Virus record (IMG/VR): IMGVR_UViG_3300030116_001162
Span: 1 to 24,842 of that record
Reading direction: 5' to 3' (one strand)
From: a virus
Length of the DNA: 24,842 nt
Below the pieces are notes generated by a model that did not search any database, was not told the DNA's origin, and was given only the letters and a program-made list of their open reading frames with translations. The position numbers and the translations under genes were made by a program. Shown here piece by piece: positions 1-8,286 of this stretch; the first letter of the stretch is position 1; every line of letters starts with the position of its first letter.

Positions 1-317
1 CGAGCAGTATATTCAGCTACTAATGTCTCGTCTGAAGATTTTAATTTATTCTGCAAACTTGCAGTTTGTTCAGACATTTTCTTAGCAAACTGAACAGCTT
101 CATCGCGTTGGCGTTCTGCCTCTCGCATACGATAAGTCAGTTTATCTATACGCTTTTTGACACCCTCACTGTAGTCTTCTAACTCATCTGTTTGAGAAGT
201 TTCAGGCTCAGCTTCACTTGTATCAAAATCTTGTTGCGGTTCTTGAATTACATCCGCTTCACGTGGATCTACTTCCTCATCAGGAAGTTCTAATTCAATT
301 TCTTGGGACTCAGCCAT
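1..317 (-). CDS. Capsid assembly scaffolding protein, N-terminal part (runs off the window)
   Basis: The reading frame is open from an ATG at 317 to the left edge, giving about 105 residues. The start has a good ribosome-binding site (AAGGTGATTGAA before ATG) that overlaps the stop of the co-chaperonin gene. The first 45 residues are very acidic (many E, D, Q). A predicted long helix follows, with the pattern DYSEGVKKRIDKLTYRMREA and then alternating K/R/E/Q heptads. An acidic N-terminus followed by this 'V-KRIDKLTY' coiled coil is what I know from scaffold / prohead-core proteins of many marine phages. The position just after portal and co-chaperonin fits, because scaffold normally precedes major capsid. 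The C-terminus lies outside the window. The family call rests on this motif and the context. Confidence 0.72.
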   Translation of the reverse strand, partial: MAESQEIELELPDEEVDPREADVIQEPQQDFDTSEAEPETSQTDELEDYSEGVKKRIDKLTYRMREAERQRDEAVQFAKKMSEQTASLQNKLKSSDETLVAEYTA

Positions 318-327
318 TTCAATCACC

Positions 328-777
328 TTATTGCAGAATATCTTCTGGGTTATTTACAGTAGCTAAAATTTCATCATCGTTTAGGAGACGCATATCTCCC
401 CCTTCGATATTGAATCTAGCTCCTGCATAGCGACCAAAAATTACCCAATCACCCTCGTTACACCATGGGCCTTGAGGAAATTTATCAGGGTCGGAATATG
501 CGTCTGGGCCTTGTTTTACGACAAGCCCCACGATAGTGGCTATTTTCTCTTTATCAAGAGTTTGTTTAGCCATAAGAATGCCGCCTTTACTTTTCTCAGG
601 AGGAGAAAACGGTAGGATCAACATACGATACCCCGTAGGGTTTGGTAGTTTATCTGCGTGAGATTCTAAATTTTCAGGAGTAATAGACTCTTTCGGAGGA
701 TCTAACGGCGTATCAGATCCAAAATTTAGTACACGATCGGGAGTTACCCCTTTTTCAAGTTCAGTCGTCTTCGACAT
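328..777 (-). CDS. GroES-like co-chaperonin (Cpn10 fold)
   Basis: A 149-residue protein whose central and C-terminal part reads as a GroES barrel: GYRMLILPFSPPEKSKGGIL matches the N-terminal strand and the 'GGI-L' mobile-loop pattern of Cpn10. It continues with IATIVGLVVKQG, then a GDWVIFGRYAG segment and a final DDEILATV strand. Phage GroES-like proteins (T4 gp31 is the classical case) cap host GroEL so that it can fold the capsid protein. The neighbouring portal and scaffold genes fit this role. About 50 residues at the N-terminus precede the GroES core and are longer than in bacterial GroES. I chose the ATG at 777 over that at 792 because AAGGA lies 6 bases before it. The start overlaps the previous gene by 17 bases. 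No GroEL is visible, so the host chaperonin must be used. Confidence 0.85.
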   Translation of the reverse strand: MSKTTELEKGVTPDRVLNFGSDTPLDPPKESITPENLESHADKLPNPTGYRMLILPFSPPEKSKGGILMAKQTLDKEKIATIVGLVVKQGPDAYSDPDKFPQGPWCNEGDWVIFGRYAGARFNIEGGDMRLLNDDEILATVNNPEDILQ

Positions 778-961
778 CTTCCATCCTTCCATGCAGGGCA
801 GTTATCTCTTGTTCAGCAAAATTAAGCCCTGAAATTTCACCAACTATTCGTTGGTACTGAACATAGTCTTGTGCGCCACCAGCGGCGAGTGATTGCGTGA
901 GATCTTCTTGTCTCTCACGAAATTTGCGGAGTAAAAACTCCGAATACTTAATAAAGTCCAT
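761..961 (-). CDS. Small helical hypothetical protein
   Basis: 66 residues, predicted almost entirely alpha-helical, with charged heptads (FLLRKFRERQEDLTQSL) and an acidic tail. Its start codon is embedded in the stop of the preceding gene as TAATG, which indicates translational coupling, and it ends inside the start region of the co-chaperonin gene. Position between portal and scaffold genes suggests a virion-assembly or head-related role. No family is recognised and no catalytic motif is visible. Confidence 0.6.
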   Translation of the reverse strand: MDFIKYSEFLLRKFRERQEDLTQSLAAGGAQDYVQYQRIVGEISGLNFAEQEITALHGRMEDVEDD

Positions 962-1173
962 TAGTTGACGTAGCTAGTAAAATCCAATCCTTTAGTAGCT
1001 GCACCTGTGCCCTTTGTCCTTACTTTCTTTCCAGGAATACTAATTGTCTTTTCAGCCAATACAGTAGACTTTGCGAAACCTTCGTTGGAGGGTTCTGGAA
1101 TAGAAGGCTGTACTCCAGCCTTCTGAGTTTTCGGAGATGGATAGGGCATTTCCGTTGATCTAAGGTTTCTCAT
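961..1173 (-). CDS. Small Pro/Lys-rich hypothetical protein
   Basis: 70 residues, rich in Pro, Ser, Lys and Gly, probably largely disordered, with a 'KKVRTKGTGAATKGLDF' basic-to-hydrophobic tail. The ATG at 1173 overlaps the stop of the upstream Lys/Met-rich gene as ATGA, and its stop overlaps the next start as TAATG. This tight coupling, rather than homology, is the main support for it being expressed. Function unknown. The location in the portal-scaffold interval hints at a minor head component. Confidence 0.55.
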   Translation of the reverse strand: MRNLRSTEMPYPSPKTQKAGVQPSIPEPSNEGFAKSTVLAEKTISIPGKKVRTKGTGAATKGLDFTSYVN

Positions 1174-1304
1174 TTCTTACTCTTGCTACGAGTACGAGAA
1201 CGAGTTGAGCCGCCACGCTTCATTTTCATTGGCATTTTCTTAGCGCTTTTACCACCCATGCCCATTTTCTTAGGCATCTTTTTGTTTTTCTTGTGTCCAG
1301 GCAT
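1170..1304 (-). CDS. 44-residue Lys/Met-rich basic peptide
   Basis: A short gene encoding MPGHKKNKKMPKKMGMGGKS and then further K/M/G/R repeats ending SRTRSKSKK. It has an excellent ribosome-binding site (AAGGAGATTAAA before ATG), starts one base after the stop of the 225-residue gene, and ends with an ATGA overlap into the next gene. About 40% of residues are Lys or Arg, so it probably binds nucleic acid or an acidic capsid/scaffold partner. Marine phage head modules often carry such Lys/Met/Gly-rich small proteins, by recollection. Function is not known. Confidence 0.65.
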   Translation of the reverse strand: MPGHKKNKKMPKKMGMGGKSAKKMPMKMKRGGSTRSRTRSKSKK

Positions 1305-1305
1305 T

Positions 1306-1983
1306 TTAATCTCCTTCAGAATACAAGTTGTTAAAGGTTACGTTCGGATCCATGTAGCTATCGTCAATCTCTGCACTATGCAAATGTTGACTAGGATAAA
1401 AGTCTGGTGCTCCAGAACCTGTTTCCCATAACGCTGGATTGGTCGCTCTTACACGATTATTAGGCAATGCTACAATGTTGCCTGTCCATTTCCCAGCATC
1501 AGTAAGTTGTATCAAATGACTTTGTTTATGTTGTGCAGGATCGTCAGCGATATCGTTTCCTGTGTAATCAACTGTAAACAAATACTTCCCAGTATGAAAC
1601 TCATTATCAATCTTACATAGCCAAGGGCTAGAAGATACACGATCCATAACAATAACTTCATGGTCTCGCGAACTACAGTCCCAAGGTTGCGCTAAATGAG
1701 TAGCCATCGCTTCTGGCATTTCCTCAAGCATCGCATCCGCTACTAGAGCCGTAATAGGCATTCTTGCCCACATTGCTCCTCCGTGAAGATTCTCAGAATC
1801 TTCTTCCTCTCCCAATTCGTATCCAGTGAATACAACTTGGAAAGATAGACATCTGTCTGGAATAGTGTTTACCGCAATCGCAATCGCGTGTAAATACTCT
1901 CCGTGGTAATCTAAATGATTGTGTGTATATTCTTTTCTAACCCAGCAATTAAAGTGTGGAATATTGCTGATCAGATGTGGCAT
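1306..1983 (-). CDS. Conserved hypothetical protein of marine phages (225 residues)
   Basis: Starts MPHLISNIPHFNCWVRKEYT and contains a Trp/His-rich N-terminal half (EYLHAIAIAVNTIPDRCLSF, then ENLHGGAMWARMPITALV), followed by beta-rich segments (KYLFTVDYTG, HLIQLTDAGKWTGNIVALPN). I recall similar proteins next to portal genes in several marine podo- and myovirus-like genomes, but know no function for them. There is no signal peptide or membrane segment. The start lies 3 bases after the portal stop codon, with CAGGGAGCAG as an SD-like sequence at the end of the portal gene, so it is co-translated with portal. A head-completion or virion role is a guess from context. Confidence 0.7.
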   Translation of the reverse strand: MPHLISNIPHFNCWVRKEYTHNHLDYHGEYLHAIAIAVNTIPDRCLSFQVVFTGYELGEEEDSENLHGGAMWARMPITALVADAMLEEMPEAMATHLAQPWDCSSRDHEVIVMDRVSSSPWLCKIDNEFHTGKYLFTVDYTGNDIADDPAQHKQSHLIQLTDAGKWTGNIVALPNNRVRATNPALWETGSGAPDFYPSQHLHSAEIDDSYMDPNVTFNNLYSEGD

Positions 1984-1986
1984 AAG

Positions 1987-4350
1987 TTACTGCTCCCTGG
2001 ACTCTCGAACGATCTTAGCGATCTCAGTTAAGTTAGAATCTATTTCACGATCATCTTGCATTTCCGCTTTTTGTAATTCAGCGGCAATACGAACGTCAGT
2101 TTGTTCCTCTTGAGATTCAATACGCTCTCTTTCGAGCTGGGCTTTACGCTCAGAATCTCTATCCCGTTGCTTAAGTTTTTCAAACTCTAGCTCTAGTTGT
2201 TGTTGGAACATTTCCCTTTCTGGGTCTTGCTGTTGCGCAGCTATTGCTTGCGCTATCGCTTGCTCTTGACCTGTAATCTGTTGTGTTACTTGAGCAGCCG
2301 CTACAGCTATTTGACTTTCTAACTCTGGTGGTAACTGAGGCATCTGACCATCTGGTCCAGGTTGAGGTAACTCGATACCTTGTTGTGCCAACATCTCCTC
2401 TACTTGAATGCGATACTTCAAGGCTTGGTGCTCTTGTATATGAGCTTGTAATCCTGCCATCGCTTGAGGGTTTTGTTGGGTTTGAGGGTTTTGCATAAAT
2501 GCAATATGCGCTTGGACGTGCGCATCATGATTCTGTTGGATAAATGCTTTTAAAGGCATCCCCATAACCGAATCCATATTTTCTTGAATCGGGTCTTTCG
2601 GAGCTGGGGCAAAATCAGGCATTAAGATATCGTCGATATCTTTAATGTTCAAAGCGATATACATCTTACGATACGCTTCTTTCATGTTATGGATCTGAGG
2701 TGCACTCTGAGCCATCTGAAGTTGTGTTTGCGCTAGAATAATCCGTTGGGTAGTGCTAAAGATATTGGGATCACAAACAGGAATAACATCAACAGTATTA
2801 TTAAAATCTTCAGCGAAGACTGTTTGTTGAGCGCCTTGTACTTGGTAAGGATATTCCGGAGGCAAGTATTCACCGAATAACCTCTTAAGTATTTTAAATT
2901 CGTTACGTTGCGCATAATGCAATCGTTTATGGATTGCAGAAATTACTTTCTGTCCTTTTTCTAATAGAGCAACTGTTGTACCTACAGGAGCATTAGAATT
3001 AGCATCTCCTGTCTGATTATCCATAACAGAAGCGAATCGCTGTCCAGATTCGACAAGTAATCCTAATAACTGCGCTAATGTCGCACTTGGCTCTTTATAT
3101 GGGAGCGGCAAGAACGACTCTCGAATAGTCCCCCCAGGAACATCCACATCTCGCCATTCTCCTGGCTGTACAGGATCGTCTGATCTCTGGATATTTAAAC
3201 CACGAGCTTTGAAGCCAGCTGGAAGATTGGCTAAAGTACCGGCATCAATGAGTTGACGAAGAATTGACGTTGCGGAACGGGTAACGCCGCCAATCATGTG
3301 GATTAGGCCAAATCCGTAGAAGCCCAGTCCTGGGAGGAACTTATAATGCGTAAAGTATTCAATCTTTTTACGCATCGGATCTGTTTCTTCGTAGTTCCTA
3401 CGAATAGATAGAACGGTATCGTTATCTTTACAAATCGTGACGATATACGGAAGTGCTAACCCCGTTGGTTCTCCATTACTATCAGTATGTTCAAAACCTT
3501 CAATATCTAGTTCTACATGAAACTCTAGTAACGTATATTCAGCTTGAGTTCCTGTCCTAGAAACACCGTCTATCTCGTCAATCTTATCTTGTACCGCATT
3601 TTCTCCATCAGCTGAATAGCTAGGAGAACTCATCGGCATATCTCTATAAAACCCACTCAACTGTAATTTACGCAAGTCATTTTCTGACATAGCCATACGG
3701 TGAGTAATACGAGGAGACGTATGAAGATCTGTAGTGTAGTACGGTACGATTAAATCTTCGGCTTTTACAAACCTAGAAACGACTCGACCCATCGCAGGGT
3801 CGAAATAACATTTCTTAAACGCAGAACCAGCTAGAGGCAAAAAGAACAACATTTGATCCATTTCAGGATCGTATTCTTCCATTTTGTACATAAGCTGGTA
3901 GTTCATGAAATCCTTAACGCGATTAGCTTGCATCACTTTCGGATCATTAGACGCGCCCATAATCTTAGTATCTACTGGGCCGTTTGCAGGAAGAAGTTCT
4001 TTATACGCTTGCGCTTGGAAATGAGTTGTCGCTTCAGCTAATAGCGGGTGATATACTCCGCTTGCGCCTTCAAACGGTTCACTTCTAGGGTCACTGTCTA
4101 CGCCTAGTAGTTCTAATCCGTCTTTAAACGCCTCGTACCAATCACCACGAGAACTTAGATCTTCTTCAAACGCAGTAGTTAGTTCACTAGAGACTTCGGA
4201 AAGAGTAGCGGGGTCTAAAAACTCGGCTAAATTTTCTTCGAAAGGGATTTCGACCTCTTGGGTCAAGAGAGAAGGGTCAAGAACGTTATCCTCTTCGTCA
4301 AAAAGGATTTCTACGTTTTCTTCACCCTCAGGAATCTGTACTTCAGCCAT
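1987..4350 (-). CDS. Portal protein
   Basis: 787 residues, in the size range of large portals such as P22 gp1 (725). The protein forms the dodecameric ring at one capsid vertex through which DNA is packaged and ejected. After an acidic leader (1-75) comes a recognisable portal region: a 'SEPFEGASGVYHPLLAEATT' helix, KELLPANGPVDTKIMG, and a conserved 'LPLAGSAFKKCYFDP' stretch. The middle contains GGVTRSATSILRQLID and PAGFKARGLNIQRSDDPVQP (clip/stem-like segments). The last 180 or so residues are Gln/Ala-rich, with long charged helices, resembling the extended C-terminal barrel of P22-like portals. It lies directly downstream of large terminase, the usual order, with a 37-base gap and GGTGG upstream of ATG. 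Confidence 0.88.
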   Translation of the reverse strand: MAEVQIPEGEENVEILFDEEDNVLDPSLLTQEVEIPFEENLAEFLDPATLSEVSSELTTAFEEDLSSRGDWYEAFKDGLELLGVDSDPRSEPFEGASGVYHPLLAEATTHFQAQAYKELLPANGPVDTKIMGASNDPKVMQANRVKDFMNYQLMYKMEEYDPEMDQMLFFLPLAGSAFKKCYFDPAMGRVVSRFVKAEDLIVPYYTTDLHTSPRITHRMAMSENDLRKLQLSGFYRDMPMSSPSYSADGENAVQDKIDEIDGVSRTGTQAEYTLLEFHVELDIEGFEHTDSNGEPTGLALPYIVTICKDNDTVLSIRRNYEETDPMRKKIEYFTHYKFLPGLGFYGFGLIHMIGGVTRSATSILRQLIDAGTLANLPAGFKARGLNIQRSDDPVQPGEWRDVDVPGGTIRESFLPLPYKEPSATLAQLLGLLVESGQRFASVMDNQTGDANSNAPVGTTVALLEKGQKVISAIHKRLHYAQRNEFKILKRLFGEYLPPEYPYQVQGAQQTVFAEDFNNTVDVIPVCDPNIFSTTQRIILAQTQLQMAQSAPQIHNMKEAYRKMYIALNIKDIDDILMPDFAPAPKDPIQENMDSVMGMPLKAFIQQNHDAHVQAHIAFMQNPQTQQNPQAMAGLQAHIQEHQALKYRIQVEEMLAQQGIELPQPGPDGQMPQLPPELESQIAVAAAQVTQQITGQEQAIAQAIAAQQQDPEREMFQQQLELEFEKLKQRDRDSERKAQLERERIESQEEQTDVRIAAELQKAEMQDDREIDSNLTEIAKIVRESREQ

Positions 4351-4387
4351 GGTTCGCCACCATACTCTTATTTTTTACTAGAATAAA

Positions 4388-5911
4388 TCAATAATAGACA
4401 CGAACTTTTGGATAATAGTCGTCATCGTCGTCATAATCGCCTTCTAAACGTAAGAATCCGCCTTGTCTAAATCGCATAAGTGCTAAAGTAGTTGCATCTA
4501 CGCAATCGTCGTTCTCTCCGTTCGGAAAATCTACGATTTCGTCAATTAATTCTTGTCCCCAGTTCGTATCAGGTACCCAAACTCGGCCTTCTTGGAAAAT
4601 TGCGCTGACCGTATTCAATCTTGCGATCTTATCTTGCCCTTTACTCGGTGAAAAGGTGTTTATCGGGATACCTTGACGCCGTAATTCTTGTGTAAGCGGG
4701 ATACCTGACGCTTTTGTTTCGACAATTACCGAATCAGGCTCCCAATGTTCGTATAACCGCATCGCTTCACGCTTCAATTCTGGAAAATCTAGGCGTTCTT
4801 TTACGCAATCTAACAAAATTATGTGGGCATCGTCCCCAGAATACAGTTCCTCGCCGATTTTACCCTCGGGATAGAACACTCCCCACGTTGTAATCGCCGT
4901 ATAGTCTGCTCGTTCGGACTTTAAAAACGCCGTATCGTAACTTTGGATCAAATAACTACACGAAGGAGGGTTATCGTTCGGCCATTCTTTAATCCATTCT
5001 TTCGGAATAATAGAAATACCCTCGCCTGTAGGCCGTTGCATATACTGCGCAGCCCATTTCGACGGAGGAATCGACGATTTCGTCGCTTCTAATTCTTCTA
5101 ATTTCCAAAATTCAGGCCATAACGGATTACCTGATGGTAATATCGCAGGGAACTCGATGATTTCCCATTGGTCTCCACCTTGTTCTTGAGCCATTCGTTT
5201 GATTAATTTACCCGTTACGTCCTTTTTAGACCAACGAGTCATTACGATAACTATCGCACCTCCTGGCTGTAGGCGCTGACGAGGCCCAGTTTGATACCAT
5301 TCGTAGGCTTCTTCTAACGCTTTATCCGAAAAAGCGTCTTGTTCAGAGTGAGGGTCGTCAATAATAAACAAATCAGCACCACGACCCGCGAGTGCACCGC
5401 CGATACCAGCCGCATAATATTCCCCGCCTTGCGAAGTCGTCCATTTACCCGCGCTTCGAGAGTCAGCTTTTAGTTGAGTAGCCGGAAATATCTCAGCGTA
5501 ATCGTCACTTTCGATTAAGTCACGGACTCTACGACCGAAATTAATCGCGAGGTCAGCGGTATGCGTTGCTTCAATAATTTTAAGTTTAGGGCGTTTACCT
5601 AGTAGATATGCAGGAAATAAATACGAAGCAAATTCTGACTTCGTATGTCGTGGGGGCATATTGATTATTAGTCTTTTTGACTCTCCTGAAGCAATCTTGT
5701 CGAAAGCCTCGGCCATCTTTTTGTGGTGTGCACCTGCAATAAACTCTGGCCAAATCGTTTTAACAAAATCGTAAAACGACGCCATAGAACTTTCGCGTTT
5801 TTCACGCTTTTCTAATTCCTCAAGTAGTAACGTAAACTCTTTCGCCTCTTCTTTAGAGAGGTGAGAAAGGTCTACGCTTTTAAGATTTTCGAGTGGATTT
5901 TTTGTTTGCAT
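4388..5911 (-). CDS. terL: Terminase large subunit (packaging ATPase/nuclease)
   Basis: 507 residues with both terminase domains. In the ATPase domain, Walker A-like MPPRHTKS is at about 85-92, Walker B LFIIDDP at 181-187 with the acidic pair, and motif III MTRW at 224-227. The RNase-H-like nuclease domain follows with QSYDTAF (first acidic residue about 326), a VETKASGIPL segment, and DDCVDATTLALM near the C-terminus carrying the last catalytic acids. The enzyme pumps DNA into the prohead through the portal and cuts concatemers. The gene start overlaps the preceding basic-protein gene by 32 bases and lacks an obvious SD. Small terminase lies about 3.3 kb upstream instead of adjacent, separated by head-region genes and a cassette. 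Confidence 0.95.
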   Translation of the reverse strand: MQTKNPLENLKSVDLSHLSKEEAKEFTLLLEELEKREKRESSMASFYDFVKTIWPEFIAGAHHKKMAEAFDKIASGESKRLIINMPPRHTKSEFASYLFPAYLLGKRPKLKIIEATHTADLAINFGRRVRDLIESDDYAEIFPATQLKADSRSAGKWTTSQGGEYYAAGIGGALAGRGADLFIIDDPHSEQDAFSDKALEEAYEWYQTGPRQRLQPGGAIVIVMTRWSKKDVTGKLIKRMAQEQGGDQWEIIEFPAILPSGNPLWPEFWKLEELEATKSSIPPSKWAAQYMQRPTGEGISIIPKEWIKEWPNDNPPSCSYLIQSYDTAFLKSERADYTAITTWGVFYPEGKIGEELYSGDDAHIILLDCVKERLDFPELKREAMRLYEHWEPDSVIVETKASGIPLTQELRRQGIPINTFSPSKGQDKIARLNTVSAIFQEGRVWVPDTNWGQELIDEIVDFPNGENDDCVDATTLALMRFRQGGFLRLEGDYDDDDDYYPKVRVYY

Positions 5912-6176
5912 TTATATATCGACGATAAACTTGAGCTGCGCTTACTTTACCCGCTGCTTTTGCTCGTTGTTCCATCGCTATCGCTGCTTGTATTTTATGT
6001 GCAGGAGTACGTTTAGCTTTTTTAATTTTAGCTACGCTTGCTTGCGCATCTTTGACGGTAGCGAATTTTAATCCGTGGATCGTACCTTTCGGATCTTCGT
6101 CAGTATATAAATCGCTATGTTTTTTACTTTTCGCGGGTTGCCCTTTTTTCCTAGGGATGCGCGGATTTTTAGCCAT
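5880..6176 (-). CDS. Small basic protein upstream of large terminase
   Basis: 98 residues, strongly basic, beginning MAKNPRIPRKKGQPAKSKKH and containing a 'GLKFATVKDAQASVAKIKKA' helix and an HKIQAAIAMEQRAKAAG helix. The compact helical part with flanking basic tails suggests DNA or RNA binding. I recall similar proteins immediately before terL in other marine phages, without a known function. Start overlaps the previous stop as TAATG and the end overlaps terL by 32 bases, so it is co-translated with the packaging motor. A packaging accessory role is inferred from position only. Confidence 0.7.
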   Translation of the reverse strand: MAKNPRIPRKKGQPAKSKKHSDLYTDEDPKGTIHGLKFATVKDAQASVAKIKKAKRTPAHKIQAAIAMEQRAKAAGKVSAAQVYRRYINANKKSTRKS

Positions 6177-6748
6177 TATCTTAATCTTGCGTTATTAAGA
6201 CGTTCCTCGGATATCGGGCCACCTTCGGCCATCATCGTTATTTGATCACGAGTCGCGGGAACCATATCCATCCCAGGAGTCGAAGCCATCATATCTGCTA
6301 ATTGCATCCCGACTCCTTGTATTCGAGGATTCGGATCTTGCATCATCCCCATAACTTGCGGAACACTAAAATAATAAACATCTTCAGGCGTACCTACTGG
6401 CCCACCGCTAGCCATTAATTGACCTGCTAATCCTGATTGTTCTAATAACTGCGCTAATTCTTCTTCAGATAAATTAGCTATCGGATCAGGTTGAGCTGAT
6501 GGTAAAGGAACTTCTTCGCCATATTCCATCGCGGCTAATGCTCGTTCTAATCCCGCAACATCTGTACCTTGTACTTCTTCAGGGATTACATCAGATACAG
6601 CAGAGATATTAGGCGCAGCCCCTTCGATTAATTCACGAAGATTAGCATCTTCACGTGCTCGTTTTTGAGCTTTACGCGCTCTACTAGAACTGTACGCTGT
6701 GGTGGCTGCAGTAGTGCCAATCACAGTAGCTATTATAGCAAAACTCAT
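6176..6748 (-). CDS. Head-region protein with N-terminal hydrophobic segment
   Basis: 190 residues. The N-terminus (SFAIIATVIGTTAATTAYSS, about 2-21) is a hydrophobic helix long enough to span a membrane, followed by a basic patch (RARKAQKRAR). The rest is acidic and Met/Gly/Pro-rich, with repeated 'M-A-x-G-G-P' motifs (MASGGPV, MMAEGGPI). Such motifs are frequent in marine phage structural or ejection proteins by recollection. A hydrophobic N-terminus in a packaging/head cluster would fit an internal virion or ejected protein, but a membrane-anchored assembly factor is equally possible. TAATG overlaps at both ends tie it to its neighbours. Confidence 0.6.
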   Translation of the reverse strand: MSFAIIATVIGTTAATTAYSSSRARKAQKRAREDANLRELIEGAAPNISAVSDVIPEEVQGTDVAGLERALAAMEYGEEVPLPSAQPDPIANLSEEELAQLLEQSGLAGQLMASGGPVGTPEDVYYFSVPQVMGMMQDPNPRIQGVGMQLADMMASTPGMDMVPATRDQITMMAEGGPISEERLNNARLR

Positions 6749-7179
6749 TATTTTACATCCTCGAAATTATCTACGACAAACATCTGCTCAAGTTCTGAAA
6801 TATCTTGAATGTTGTCTGGGTTCGGATGGATAGTAAGTATCGTCGTATCTTCTAAAAAGTATAGTGCGCGTTTCGTATGCGGCTCAGTTTTCATTATCGC
6901 AAAATCTTTATAAACATCTACTTGTTCTTTTTCTTGCATCGTAGATATTACTCGACAATGACCTCCTGCTAAAATCGTAATGTGTTCGTGTAAATGAACT
7001 TGACTTACGACAACAGAACCCTTCAAGCCGTAATATGCTCGAACATAAACTCCCTCGGCAAAATGGTGAGTGTTTATATAAGCAGTGCTCTGGGGAGAAG
7101 TTTCTCGTACAGCATTCATAATCGCTGATTGAAGTTTTTCAATCTTAGCTTTTTGCAGGTCTAAAACCGCTGTAGTCAT
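6748..7179 (-). CDS. Cupin-like small beta-barrel protein
   Basis: 143 residues. The centre alternates short beta strands with conserved His: VYVRAYYGLKGSVVVSQVHL, then HEHITILAGGHCRVIS, PHTKRALYFLEDTTILTIHP. The 'H-H-E-H ... G ... P-H-x-K-R' arrangement is typical of the double-stranded beta-helix (cupin) fold, where His side chains bind a metal. I recall this family in many marine phage genomes as an unannotated or 'cupin' gene. Substrate is unknown; neither an enzyme nor a structural role can be excluded. It overlaps the preceding gene by 4 bases (ATGA) and the next by TAATG. Confidence 0.6.
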   Translation of the reverse strand: MTTAVLDLQKAKIEKLQSAIMNAVRETSPQSTAYINTHHFAEGVYVRAYYGLKGSVVVSQVHLHEHITILAGGHCRVISTMQEKEQVDVYKDFAIMKTEPHTKRALYFLEDTTILTIHPNPDNIQDISELEQMFVVDNFEDVK

Positions 7180-7976
7180 TTATACGATTTACCGTAATAA
7201 CCTTTAGCGTAACTTAATCCACCACCATTAGCTTTTTTAGCAGTAGTTTCAGCTTGTCGGAAATTTTCTTTCGTCGGTGCACCCTTAGATCCTGGCTTAC
7301 GCATCTTCTCACCCGACCCTGCTTTTATCCGCCTACGTTTCGCGGCGATATTTGCATATAATCCTGGGCGACCACCTGCGGCAAACATATCTCCGTCACG
7401 TCGGGCTTTTCTTAAAACGTCTCGCTGGACACGCATCGCTTTTTCTAACGCTTCAGGCGAATCCATATATTCATCCCGACCTTCTTGTAATAAATCTTCA
7501 AACCCTTCTTTAGCCCGTCGTTCTTTTTGTAATTGCGAAAACGATTTTAGAAAATCAGGGAGATCCGCTTCATCTTCCATAGCACGACGAGTATCAATAA
7601 GATCTTGCTCGGATTTCATCCTACGGCCTATTTCCATAATTTCTTCTAGTAATTCTTTTGCAGATTTACCTTTACCCATAGGCCCACCAGCCATAGCCGC
7701 TAATACCCCAGCTTCTGGCCCTAACATCGAACTTAATCCTGGAGTATTACTTAATCGAACAGATAAACTTGATTCGTCAATCGGCCCCGACATATCGCGG
7801 GTTTCTTGCATCGTTAACGTATCTTTATTCGTACTTTCTAACGCACGGAGTAACATCGGAAGATTATCCATAATATCTTCCCCAAGAACCATATCTCCCG
7901 TACCACGTAATAAAGACATTAAGCCGCCCGAACTACCACCAACTTCATCGTCGTAAACCGCTTGCATATCTTCCAT
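7176..7976 (-). CDS. Head-region protein with conserved 'GLYANIAAKRRRIKAGSGEKMR' type C-terminal motif
   Basis: 266 residues from the ATG at 7976, which forms a TAATG overlap with the previous stop and has AAGGTGA 8 bases upstream. The ATG at 7982 is too close to that SD. The N-terminal half is acidic and Met/Leu-rich. The middle is a charged helix (ELLEEIMEIGRRMKSEQDLI). The C-terminus carries a motif found in many marine phages: GGRPGLYANIAAKRRRIKAG, then SGEKMRKPGSKGAPT. Elsewhere that motif occurs as a small stand-alone protein or a tail of virion proteins (recollection). Function is unknown. The basic motif may bind DNA, and its place between small and large terminase genes suggests packaging or head assembly. 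Confidence 0.65.
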   Translation of the reverse strand: MEDMQAVYDDEVGGSSGGLMSLLRGTGDMVLGEDIMDNLPMLLRALESTNKDTLTMQETRDMSGPIDESSLSVRLSNTPGLSSMLGPEAGVLAAMAGGPMGKGKSAKELLEEIMEIGRRMKSEQDLIDTRRAMEDEADLPDFLKSFSQLQKERRAKEGFEDLLQEGRDEYMDSPEALEKAMRVQRDVLRKARRDGDMFAAGGRPGLYANIAAKRRRIKAGSGEKMRKPGSKGAPTKENFRQAETTAKKANGGGLSYAKGYYGKSYK

Positions 7977-8272
7977 TACCATTTCACCTTATCGGCCCAA
8001 TAAGCTGCGCTCATTTTGCCTTTCTTAATGTTTTTACTATGGCGAGCTTTGAAACTCTTACGACGAGCCTTTTGTTTTGCCGACTCACCCTTTTTAGGCT
8101 TACCCGCAGTCTTTACACCCTGTTGACCAAAACGAATCGTTTTAATCTTATCGCCTTCTTTCGCAACAACAATATGGGATTTTTTAGGATGACTCGGGGT
8201 ACGTTTCGGTTTGTTATAGCCCGAAACGCCAGCTCTCGCTAATCGTGGGTCTTTTTTCTTACGTTCGGCCAT
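7976..8272 (-). CDS. Small very basic conserved phage protein
   Basis: 98 residues, more than one third Lys/Arg. Recognisable segments are KKDPRLARAGVSGYNKPKRT, KSHIVVAKEGDKIKTIRFGQ and a C-terminal KARRKSFKARHSKNIKKGKM followed by SAAYWADKVKW. This is a widespread small phage family; I believe it is called DUF6321 but cannot check. The strongly conserved 'SFKARHxKNIxKGKMSxAYWADKVKW' ending is typical. No function is established. It is the first gene of the head block after the cassette at 8340-9235 and has a fair SD (TAGGAT, 7 bases before ATG). Confidence 0.75.
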   Translation of the reverse strand: MAERKKKDPRLARAGVSGYNKPKRTPSHPKKSHIVVAKEGDKIKTIRFGQQGVKTAGKPKKGESAKQKARRKSFKARHSKNIKKGKMSAAYWADKVKW

Positions 8273-8286
8273 AGCGGAATCCTACT

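Noticed and set aside
2733-2915. 60-residue minus-strand frame within the portal gene
   Set aside because: Alternate-frame shadow in a conserved portal region, no ribosome-binding site.
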